From Hydrogenovibrio marinus (GTDB lineage: Bacteria; Pseudomonadota; Gammaproteobacteria; Thiomicrospirales; Thiomicrospiraceae): DNA of 64,000 nt. The notes below the pieces were generated by a model, which was not told where the DNA came from, did no database searches, and saw only the letters and a list, made by a program, of their open reading frames with translations. Location of the stretch: contig NZ_AP020335.1 of the NCBI RefSeq assembly GCF_013340845.1, positions 620,001 to 684,000 on the forward strand, written 5' to 3'. Below are positions 56,749 through 64,000 of the stretch, one piece after another; the first letter of the stretch is position 1, and the number at the start of each line of letters is the position of its first letter. Made by a program: the position numbers and the translations under genes.

Positions 56749-59229
56749 ATGAAAAGCACTAAAGATGCGGTGAAGGGTAGAAGTTTAGTACAGAATATGA
56801 CGCTTTATTTTGTACTGATCATTTCGGTCATAGGAATTGGGTTTGTTTTTTTAGACCACTTGGAAAATAAATCTGCGGCAAAATTTGAAGCCATTCAAGA
56901 ACAATTCAATCACAAAAGTAAGCTATTTAACGAAATTCAGTCTGCTTTAGGTTATGGTCATTTGATTCATGATTTCAAAAACCTTGTGCTTCGTGGTGAA
57001 CAGGATTACCGCACAAAAAGCTATAGCGAAAAAGTTGAAAAAAACACATCTCTTATTTTGAAATATATTTCAGATTATCGCCAATTACCCAGTTTGGATA
57101 AAACAGAAACGAGTGCGTTGAATGTGGTCGAAAATGTAGTTAAGGCATATGATGCTAAGATTGACCTTGTGAAAAAAATGCTGGCAGAAGGTGTCGCACC
57201 AAAAGAAATAGATGCACAGGTAGTGGTTGATGATAGACCAGCTTTGGAAGCCTTTGATCAATGGTATGCTTTTTTAAACAAGGCTGAAGTACAAAAAATA
57301 AAAGAGCTGAATGGGCAACGCCTTTTTGAACGACGTGTTGATTTGGTTGTAATCCTTGTAGCCTTGGTATTGTTAAGTCTCTTGGCATTTGAGGTGTTTG
57401 TCCGACGTGCAGTTATTTCTCCAGTTTTGAAACTGGAGAGTGAGGTTAAGCAAGTTTGTGTCGAGAATGGTCAAATCGATTTCACGCGACAGCTTAATGT
57501 CAGTGGCGTGAGAGAGCTTCAGTCACTTGGTCTTTATTTGCGCAGAATGCTGGATATGATTGGTGCGCAAATGGAAACAGCAGTGACTTTAGGAACCGTT
57601 GTGGATCAAAGTAGTTCAAATATCATGGTTGCCAATGAGGATTTGGTCATTACCTACGTGAATGGCTCCATTATCAATACGCTGCATAATGTTGAAAAAG
57701 ATATCCAAAAGATGTTGCCGCATTTTTCAACAGATAAGCTGGTGGGCGAAAACATCGATATTTTCCACGTGCATCCTGAGCACCAGAGAAAACTGTTGGC
57801 AAACCTAAAAGAGACTTATGTCGCGAAGTTAACGCTAGGTGAGCTGCATCTTGAGATAGTTGTGAATCCTATTTTTGATGCACAAGGTAACCGTAATGGC
57901 TTTGTTACTGAGTGGAAGGATGTTACTCAAACAGTGAAGATGGAAGCAATGCAGGAAGCTGTTGAAACCAATTTGAAAGTTATGGTTGAGAAAGCGGCAA
58001 AAGGGCATATCGGTGCGCAAATTGATGTTTCTCAGCTTGATGGCTTTATCCATGATTTGGGTGAGCAGATTAACTATATGTCTAGAGCGATTCATAATGC
58101 GAATATGAACATCGCGCAAGTTATCCATAAATTGTCTCAAGGCGATTTAACGCCACGAGTACAAGGTGAGTATGAAGCTGATTTGGGTGAGATGAAGAAT
58201 GCCATCAACAAATCCATGGACAATCTCTCTAATATCATGGCTCAAGTGAATGCTTCTACCTCTGACATTGCTTCGGATGTTCGTGATATGTCGAATCAAA
58301 ATGCCGAATTGTCAGGTCGTATTCAACAACAGGCGGCATCGATTCAAGAAACTGCAGCAACGATGGAAGAAATGACCTCTGCTGTGCGCAATAACGCAGA
58401 AAATGCGAAACAAGCCAATGAACTCACCATGAAAGCCAGTCAGAAAACCATTGAAGGTGCTGGTGTTATGAAGCAAACAATTCAGGCGATGAACAACATC
58501 AAAGAGTCCAGTGACCAAATTGAGCAAATCATTGGCTTGATTGATTCGATAGCCTTCCAAACGAACCTACTTGCATTGAACGCAGCGGTGGAAGCCGCAA
58601 GGGCCGGTGAGCATGGAAGAGGGTTTGCTGTGGTTGCCGGTGAAGTACGAAGCCTGGCAGGCAAATCGGCCGATGCAGCTAAAGAGATTAAACAGTTAAT
58701 TGACCGCTCTGTTGCTCAAGTGCAGGAAGGAACACAGTTGGCACAACAATCTGGAGATGCATTAGGTGAGATCAGCAGCTCCATGAACCAAGTGACCGAA
58801 ATGGTGGGCGAGATTGCCAGTTCCTCGGTTGAACAATCACAGGGAATTGAGCAGTTGAATCAAGCGGTTGTCTCACTGGATAAGAACACACAAGAGAATG
58901 CGCATCTTGTGGAGTTGTCTGCTGACAGTGCTGAATCTATTGCACAAAAAGCCGGTAGCTTGGTGAGCCAAATGCAACAGTTCAAAATTTCTCAAGACAT
59001 TCAGCAAAGAGTGAACTCGAATATGACCTCTAAAGTTTCGGGGGAAAAGTCGGTTGCTAAGTCTGAGCCAAAGAAAGTGGAATCACCTAAACAAGTTGTG
59101 GTGAAAAAAGCTGAGCCTGGCAAAGCTGGATCAGCTAAACCTCGTATAGAAGCGAAAGTGTCCGTGGCTAAGAAACCGGAAGCATCTGCTGCAAAATTAG
59201 GTGGTGGTGATGAGTGGGAAGACTTCTAA
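56749..59229 (+). CDS. methyl-accepting chemotaxis protein with PAS-like domain
   Basis: An 826-residue receptor. TM1 (around residues 18-36) and TM2 (around 201-225) flank a helical periplasmic domain of about 160 residues. HAMP follows, then a PAS-like cytoplasmic region ([20 protein letters not shown]), a second HAMP-like segment ([16 protein letters not shown]) and the signalling domain with the conserved hairpin ([37 protein letters not shown]). After a Lys/Pro/Ala-rich linker it ends EWEDF, similar to the NWETF pentapeptide that tethers CheR/CheB. The ligand is unknown. Confidence 0.95.
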   Translation: MKSTKDAVKGRSLVQNMTLYFVLIISVIGIGFVFLDHLENKSAAKFEAIQEQFNHKSKLFNEIQSALGYGHLIHDFKNLVLRGEQDYRTKSYSEKVEKNTSLILKYISDYRQLPSLDKTETSALNVVENVVKAYDAKIDLVKKMLAEGVAPKEIDAQVVVDDRPALEAFDQWYAFLNKAEVQKIKELNGQRLFERRVDLVVILVALVLLSLLAFEVFVRRAVISPVLKLESEVKQVCVENGQIDFTRQLNVSGVRELQSLGLYLRRMLDMIGAQMETAVTLGTVVDQSSSNIMVANEDLVITYVNGSIINTLHNVEKDIQKMLPHFSTDKLVGENIDIFHVHPEHQRKLLANLKETYVAKLTLGELHLEIVVNPIFDAQGNRNGFVTEWKDVTQTVKMEAMQEAVETNLKVMVEKAAKGHIGAQIDVSQLDGFIHDLGEQINYMSRAIHNANMNIAQVIHKLSQGDLTPRVQGEYEADLGEMKNAINKSMDNLSNIMAQVNASTSDIASDVRDMSNQNAELSGRIQQQAASIQETAATMEEMTSAVRNNAENAKQANELTMKASQKTIEGAGVMKQTIQAMNNIKESSDQIEQIIGLIDSIAFQTNLLALNAAVEAARAGEHGRGFAVVAGEVRSLAGKSADAAKEIKQLIDRSVAQVQEGTQLAQQSGDALGEISSSMNQVTEMVGEIASSSVEQSQGIEQLNQAVVSLDKNTQENAHLVELSADSAESIAQKAGSLVSQMQQFKISQDIQQRVNSNMTSKVSGEKSVAKSEPKKVESPKQVVVKKAEPGKAGSAKPRIEAKVSVAKKPEASAAKLGGGDEWEDF

Positions 59230-59253
59230 CTTGAAGTCCTTTTCTGAGAAATG

Positions 59254-59280
59254 AAAAGCCGTCATATGACGGCTTTTTTA
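59254..59280 (+). terminator. intrinsic terminator after the MCP gene
   Basis: AAAAGCCGTCATATGACGGCTTTTTT-type palindrome, read as AAAGCCGTCA/TGACGGCTTT with a minimal loop and a run of T. It also has A runs on the left, so it may serve the convergent ndh gene. Confidence 0.88.
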
Positions 59281-59286
59281 TTGGTC

Positions 59287-59307
59287 AAAATCTGCCAGGT
59301 TGGGGGT
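59287..59307 (+). repeat. dispersed repeat, single arm
   Basis: AAAATCTGCCAGGTTGGGG followed by GT, nearly the same as each arm of the inverted repeat at 42755-42818. Here it stands alone between two convergent genes. Confidence 0.6.
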
Positions 59308-59319
59308 GATGATAAAGTG

Positions 59320-60627
59320 CTAGTAAAGTTTTAGCTTTGGCTTGATACGTCTTTCAATGAGACTTTCTACTAAAATCCAAAGCGTTTTCCAGTAACCATG
59401 CACCGCCAGTTGATGCTGTCGATAGAGGCTGGCATATGCCCAATGTGCCAGTTTGCCTTCAATCACCCAATGTTTGTGCAGTAACTGATCCAACAGGCTC
59501 CCCAGTGTTTGGAAGCGGCTAAGGGACACCAAGGCGCCATGGTCGCAGTATTTAAACTGCTTCAATGGCTTGCCTGTGATTTGGCGGGTGATATTTTGTG
59601 CGCAGTGTTTTGCCATCTGGTGAGCCGCTTGAGCAGTAGGCGGCACTGGACGAGTTGCCTCTTCGGGTTTCAGAAAAGCGCAGTCCCCGATTGCATAAAT
59701 GTTATCTTCACCTTTCACCAATAGGGAGTCATCTATTTCAATTTGGTTGATGCGATTCACCGGTAAAGCCAAGTGGGATAAAAATTCTGGAGCCTTAATG
59801 CCGGCTGCCCAAACCAAGAGATCGGCATGAATATCGCCATCAGCGGTATGTAATGTATAAGGCGTGACTTGCTTAACATTTTTATTGAGCTGAATGTTAA
59901 CGCCAAGCTCTTCCAAGGTTTTTTGAGCTTTGCATGCTAGATCTTCTTCCAGTGCCGGCAAGATACGGGGTGCCGCTTCAATCAAAGTGACTTCCAAGCT
60001 TTTGTGGTGAATGTTTTCAACGCCAAACTGTTCGAGACGATCGACTGCATTATATAGTTCTGCTGATAACTCTACGCCTGTCGCGCCTGCTCCAACGATA
60101 GCGATGCTGACGACTTCCCCTGAATGTGCCGTTTCTGAAAACTGAAGAAAGCGGTTAAGAAAAGACAAGTGGAAGTCTTCAGCTTCCTGAGCATCGTCCA
60201 GCTTGAAACAGTACTCACTGACGCCTTCGATGCCGAAATCATTTGAGTGTGCTCCCAATGCCATGACAAGAATATCGTAGTCAATGTGTCGAGGTTTAAG
60301 GATTTGTTTGCCATGATGATCAACCAAAGGCGCTAGACGTATTTGCCTTTTTTCTTTGTCTAATGCATCCATCTTTCCTAGGCGAAAGTAATAGTGGTTT
60401 TCTGCTGAGTGAGCGCGGTAACTGAGTGCTTCCATGCCAGTATCCAAGGAGCCTGCGACCACTTCATGCAACAAGGGTTTCCATAGATGAATTCGGCTGG
60501 GGTCAATCAGCGTAATTTTGGCTTGGTTGGTTTTGCCGAGTTTTCGACCTAGCCGGGTCGCAAGTTCCAACCCGCCAGCGCCGCCGCCGACAATGACAAT
60601 TTTAGGGGGTGAAGCGGTTTTATGCAT
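59320..60627 (-). CDS. ndh: type II NADH dehydrogenase (NDH-2)
   Basis: A 435-residue FAD-dependent membrane-associated oxidoreductase that passes electrons from NADH to quinone without pumping protons. It shows the FAD motif IVIVGGGAGGLELATRLG, the NAD motif IVGAGATGVELSAELYN, the AIGDCAF segment and the C-terminal amphipathic WILVESLIERRIKPKLKLY membrane anchor. I start at 60627 (MHKTASPPKIVIVGG), where GGAGG is 7 bases upstream; the frame extends to 60678. Length equals E. coli Ndh (434). It converges on the MCP gene. Confidence 0.92.
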   Translation of the reverse strand: MHKTASPPKIVIVGGGAGGLELATRLGRKLGKTNQAKITLIDPSRIHLWKPLLHEVVAGSLDTGMEALSYRAHSAENHYYFRLGKMDALDKEKRQIRLAPLVDHHGKQILKPRHIDYDILVMALGAHSNDFGIEGVSEYCFKLDDAQEAEDFHLSFLNRFLQFSETAHSGEVVSIAIVGAGATGVELSAELYNAVDRLEQFGVENIHHKSLEVTLIEAAPRILPALEEDLACKAQKTLEELGVNIQLNKNVKQVTPYTLHTADGDIHADLLVWAAGIKAPEFLSHLALPVNRINQIEIDDSLLVKGEDNIYAIGDCAFLKPEEATRPVPPTAQAAHQMAKHCAQNITRQITGKPLKQFKYCDHGALVSLSRFQTLGSLLDQLLHKHWVIEGKLAHWAYASLYRQHQLAVHGYWKTLWILVESLIERRIKPKLKLY

Positions 60628-60811
60628 CTTTAGCCTCCAAGAACGGGAAGTATTGGCAAAGATTTGGTCTGAACTCATGCTTTAAGTTCAGCTTGTTCTT
60701 TCATACTATAGCGGGGTTTTTCAATGAAATAAATGAAAGATGCGATTAATGTGAAATAAGTTTGAGTAGAACACGAGGAAGGAGAGGAGTGCCTTCCTTG
60801 CTTCAAGATAT

Positions 60812-62821
60812 TTAAATCCCCGTCATGACCAGAGCGATGACATCATTTTCATAGCCATCACCATTTTTATACTCTCGATAGCCCTCACTGACTTTGAAGC
60901 CGACAAGATAAGGTACACCGTCCCACAGCCAGTAGATAGTGTCATTTTGACCGTTATTGGCTTGAAGGATTTCGGTTGGTAGGTCCAATATTTCACCAAT
61001 ACCATGTTCTTTATGGGTTGTGGCAATAATCATACCTCGTCTATCGACAAAGAAGCTGAATGTGGTTTTGTTAATCTGTTGGTTCAAGTACTTTGGTTCA
61101 GTCTCTTTCAACATGGCTTCAAATTGAGGTTTGCTGTCGAAAACTAATGCAATCCCGCCAACGTTTCGGCGAGGGTTTTCCCAATCCTTAACAGCGGCGT
61201 GGTAAATATAGGTAAACTCGTCACCATAGAGGTTTGTTTTATGAAACTCCGATACAACATAAGCCTGAGTGTCTTCTATTGACAGACACTGAGACGTGTC
61301 ATTCGGGCGAGGGATGATCGTGTCAATCAAATGCCCTTCTACCGGGTTGGATACCGCCAGAATTCGACCTCTTTGATCGTAAAGCATAATATTGGTGTAA
61401 ACCGTGTACAGCTTGTTGATGTAGCCGAGAACGTCAGTCAACTTCCTGGTTTCGGTTTCGGTAATTTCTTGAGTCTGATTGTAGCGCGTCAAAACTTGAC
61501 GGAAAGTACTGTTAAGCGCCCACCAACGGCAGTCATTGGCACGTTCGTAGAGGTTTCTATCCATGACTTCAACACCAAGGGTTGCGCTGAATGCCGCTTT
61601 ACCTTGAATGGTTCTAACCAATACGTGATGGATATGGTGGATAAAGCTGTTAAATATCTCTTGAATGTCGATACTGATATTTTGGAAACTGTCCAATACT
61701 GGTAAGAAGGCTTTCACATCGCGTTTCAGAGATAGAATTTTTCCGTTCAGGATAACAATCAGCAATAAAGTACTTACCTTGAGGTTAGTTTCTTCCAGAT
61801 CTCTAAGATAAAGCGGGGAGTCCGGCGGAATAGTGACATCAATATCCTGGTCATCAGTTTTGTCAGCAAACGCTACTTGGTTTTGCACCTGTACAAACCC
61901 TAACCAAGGCAGCCCGTAGTAACCTTGGTAGCCATGGGTTTTGGTGGCATACTGCAATTTGTCACCGGAGCGCTCTGGGCGAGTGAAGTTGTGCGGTTCG
62001 ATCTGCTTGGTATTGCGCTTCGATTTATCGCTACTATTACAAGATATTACCTTGCCCTGATCGTCCAATAGCATGATTTCATAGCCTTGTTGACCTTGGG
62101 AAAGTGTTTTGTATATGCGCGTCATTTCATCTTGGAAGTTAAAACTCAGGCAAAGCACACCAACAACCTTTATTTCCCCTTTTACATTGGCTTCAATCTT
62201 TTTGGCATATATGTGGCTGTCGGATTTGTTAGGGAACATATCCGATTTACGATAGATCTCAACATACTCTTCCTTGGTCGTCATCGCTTCATGGATGAGA
62301 GGGTCACGCGTGAATGTAGCAGGGTTGCTTGTGTCCAGTTTCGCTTTGATTTCGCCTTCAGGCGAAATCAATAAAACATCATCGTACACGGTATATTTGG
62401 CGACATATTCGATGATTCTTTGATGAATGAACTCTTTATCTTCTTCTGAAACATTTGATTTTGCCATGAATTCGACCAAGTCGTCATCAGTCGCAAGGAA
62501 GCCGACATCCGCTGTTCGCTCAAAAAGGTTGCGGATAAGAATATCAATGGTTGCCTGCGCTTTTAGCATGATTTCGCTGTTGGCTTGGTTCAGGTATCGC
62601 CCAATCAACTCCTGAATCATAGTGTCGCGAAGGTTTTGGAATTCCTTTTGCGTTTCGACAATGGAAATAAGCAGTTGGGGATCGATGTTTTCATTGTTGA
62701 TTTTTCCGACCATAGCAACCGTTGTCCACCATAAATCTTGATGCTCAAGTTCATTCAAGTAGCGTTTTACTTCCGGCAAGAACTGTGTGAATTGTTTGTG
62801 ATCTTCAGCTTGTGTCGTCAT
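60812..62821 (-). CDS. soluble double-Cache sensor protein without output domain
   Basis: A 669-residue protein whose two halves each contain a PAS/Cache-like fold: DVLLISPEGEIKAKLDTSNP and the conserved YYGLPWLGFVQVQNQ in the first, NIMLYDQRGRILAVSNPVEG and IALVFDSKPQFEAML in the second. The mid-region LKVSTLLLIVILNGKILSL is the only hydrophobic stretch and is probably not a membrane span. There is no MA, HAMP, kinase, GGDEF or CheW domain; it ends VIALVMTGI. Cache domains normally sense extracellular ligands, so a cytoplasmic, output-less version is odd. It is divergent from an MCP gene and may work with chemoreceptors. Its function is not known. Confidence 0.7.
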   Translation of the reverse strand: MTTQAEDHKQFTQFLPEVKRYLNELEHQDLWWTTVAMVGKINNENIDPQLLISIVETQKEFQNLRDTMIQELIGRYLNQANSEIMLKAQATIDILIRNLFERTADVGFLATDDDLVEFMAKSNVSEEDKEFIHQRIIEYVAKYTVYDDVLLISPEGEIKAKLDTSNPATFTRDPLIHEAMTTKEEYVEIYRKSDMFPNKSDSHIYAKKIEANVKGEIKVVGVLCLSFNFQDEMTRIYKTLSQGQQGYEIMLLDDQGKVISCNSSDKSKRNTKQIEPHNFTRPERSGDKLQYATKTHGYQGYYGLPWLGFVQVQNQVAFADKTDDQDIDVTIPPDSPLYLRDLEETNLKVSTLLLIVILNGKILSLKRDVKAFLPVLDSFQNISIDIQEIFNSFIHHIHHVLVRTIQGKAAFSATLGVEVMDRNLYERANDCRWWALNSTFRQVLTRYNQTQEITETETRKLTDVLGYINKLYTVYTNIMLYDQRGRILAVSNPVEGHLIDTIIPRPNDTSQCLSIEDTQAYVVSEFHKTNLYGDEFTYIYHAAVKDWENPRRNVGGIALVFDSKPQFEAMLKETEPKYLNQQINKTTFSFFVDRRGMIIATTHKEHGIGEILDLPTEILQANNGQNDTIYWLWDGVPYLVGFKVSEGYREYKNGDGYENDVIALVMTGI

Positions 62822-63163
62822 AGTTTCGGCGTCAAATTATTCAGTTGATTGTAAAGGTTTGTTAACTTTTCTAAGCAAAGCTAATTCCATATTTTCTTTT
62901 ATAGTGTAATTACAGGTATTTATTAGCGTGAATCGGTAAAAGTACTAATGGAAATAAGGAGTGTAAAGTCGGTACATTTCGGTGCAAAGTTGAACCAAAT
63001 GGGTTTTAGAGTTTTTTAATTATTAGAGTTTAATGAAATTCTAGCGCCAAAAGTTTTGTTTGTGGGTTATATCAAAAAATTGTATTGAAGGCTCGCAATG
63101 CATGAGTAAAATGAAATTTGGAATATAAGAAACGTACTCGGAAAGTACAACTTGGAGGATGTG
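62822..63163. promoter_or_regulatory. divergent intergenic region between Cache sensor and MCP
   Basis: 342 bases, AT-rich, no gene on either strand that I trust. A small stem GTACT/AGTAC lies just before the MCP ribosome site GGAGG (63154-63158). I looked for a flagellar sigma-28 promoter (TAAA-N15-GCCGATAA) and found no convincing match. It presumably holds promoters for both genes. Confidence 0.4.
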
Positions 63164-64000
63164 GTGATTAAACGCTCGTTGAAAGCAAAAGTAACGGTTA
63201 TCTCGATCATTGTTGGATTGATTGTAGCAATCCTTGTAGGCTTGGCAATGTACTTCATTTTGGTTAAGCCTGTAGAGTCAAGGGTTCAAGATAAGTTGAT
63301 TAAAGATGCAAACGTTTTCATCGATCATCAACTTGAGCAGAAGTCGCAGGTGGGGGTCGCAGGAGCGACGGCGCTTAGTCTTGCACCGAACATCATCAAC
63401 GCACTGGGTGTAGAAGACAGAGCATCGCTGATTCCTTTCTTTAAGGGGATTAAGGCTGGGTATGCAAAAAAAACCAATTACAAGAATATTGGTGTTCAGC
63501 TGGTGACGTTTGATGGGCGCTCTCTAATCAAAACCTGGGATATGGATTCTTATGGCAAGAACGTTGGCGGTAGTCCAATTATCAAAAAAGCCATGGAAGA
63601 GAAGCAGGCATTCGGTATGCTGGCAGTCGGTGATCGAGGTGTTGGTATTATTTCTGTTTCGCCTATCTATGACGGTGAAGATTTCAGCGGTTTAGTGACG
63701 TTTGTACAAGGTTTGGCTTCAGTTGCCAAAAACTACGTCAAAATGGAAAACGGCATGTGGGTGATGTTGGTTGATCGACGCTATATCCAAAAAGATTATG
63801 GCAGTATGCCTGTCATCGAAAACAATATTGCGATTGATAAAAATTATATCTTGGCAAGTAACCGTTGGTTCCCAAAAGAGTCTGTTGATTTGCTGAAAAA
63901 GGTTTACGAGCCCGTAGATGGCAAGCAAACGACTTTTTACATCAAAGACAATCATGTTGTGATGGATTTGCCAGTGCTTGATGTTACTGGCGAAGTCATG
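63164..64000 (+). CDS. methyl-accepting chemotaxis protein, N-terminal part
   Basis: The frame runs from GTG 63164 (GGAGG 5 bases upstream) to the end of the window without a stop, 279 codons. It has a basic N terminus, a transmembrane segment (VTVISIIVGLIVAILVGLAMYFIL) and a periplasmic Cache-like domain (NIGVQLVTFDGRSLIKTW, FGMLAVGDRGVGIISVSPIYDGEDFSGLVTF). The signalling domain is outside the window; MCP is the best guess from the layout, but a sensor kinase or GGDEF protein could start similarly. Confidence 0.7.
   Translation, partial: MIKRSLKAKVTVISIIVGLIVAILVGLAMYFILVKPVESRVQDKLIKDANVFIDHQLEQKSQVGVAGATALSLAPNIINALGVEDRASLIPFFKGIKAGYAKKTNYKNIGVQLVTFDGRSLIKTWDMDSYGKNVGGSPIIKKAMEEKQAFGMLAVGDRGVGIISVSPIYDGEDFSGLVTFVQGLASVAKNYVKMENGMWVMLVDRRYIQKDYGSMPVIENNIAIDKNYILASNRWFPKESVDLLKKVYEPVDGKQTTFYIKDNHVVMDLPVLDVTGEVM

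Noticed and set aside
62930-63070. TAAA-containing stretches as a sigma-28 promoter for the MCP.
   Set aside because: None has a GCCGATAA-like -10 at the right spacing.

Overview
The window looks like a chromosomal segment of a gammaproteobacterium, probably a motile marine chemolithoautotroph of the Thiomicrospira/Hydrogenovibrio/Thiomicrorhabdus type. That placement is an inference from the order thrS-infC-rpmI-rplT-pheST-ihfA-merR, the GreB, DUF3392 and NDH-2 genes and the density of chemotaxis sensors; no 16S gene is present. The first 42 kb is visibly more AT-rich than the last 21 kb, and the two insertion sequences are less AT-rich than the DNA they sit in.

Region 1 (1-5.5 kb) is one side of a Tn7-like transposon: the end of tnsB, then complete tnsC, tnsD and tnsE. 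Region 2 (5.6-40.2 kb) is an O-antigen (LPS polysaccharide) locus, all on the plus strand. It encodes three sugar-nucleotide routes. (a) A CDP-3,6-dideoxyhexose route (ddhD-A-B-C) is followed by an unusual set: acylating acetaldehyde dehydrogenase, 4-hydroxy-2-oxovalerate aldolase, a ThDP-dependent acetolactate-synthase-like enzyme and two SDR reductases. I read this as a yersiniose-like branched-sugar pathway, possibly with a novel side chain. (b) A GDP-colitose route (manC, manB, gmd, colD and a ColC/Fcl-like enzyme, with the Nudix hydrolase gmm). (c) A UDP-N-acetyl-L-quinovosamine-type route (wbvR, wbvB, wbvD homologues). The locus also has a flippase, several glycosyltransferases including a GT10 (fucosyltransferase-like) enzyme, a GtrA/GtrB/GT-C trio, WbuB/WbuC homologues and an initiating sugar-phosphate transferase.

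Two IS3-family copies of 1,239 bp, encoding identical proteins in the same orientation, each break a gene. Copy 1 splits the O-antigen polymerase wzy. Copy 2 splits the small periplasmic ATP-dependent DNA ligase ligE, which follows a comEA-like gene. Both reading frames can be reconstructed exactly. The strain may therefore make LPS with unpolymerised O units and lack LigE.

Region 3 (42.8-52.5 kb) is housekeeping: a PIMT-family methyltransferase, the thrS-infC-rpmI-rplT-pheS-pheT-ihfA-merR block (infC starts at ATC), a DUF3392 membrane protein and greB. Region 4 (52.6-56.6 kb) is a little-known envelope gene set: a periplasmic coiled-coil protein with 24-residue repeats behind a promoter flanked by two Zur-box-like palindromes, an outer-membrane barrel protein, a DUF6502-like protein and a DUF5666-like lipoprotein with a Gln/Met-rich coiled coil. 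Region 5 (56.7-64 kb) holds chemotaxis and energy genes: a large MCP ending in a CheR-type pentapeptide, an NDH-2 dehydrogenase, an output-less Cache sensor and the start of a second MCP. I saw no tRNA, rRNA or CRISPR array.
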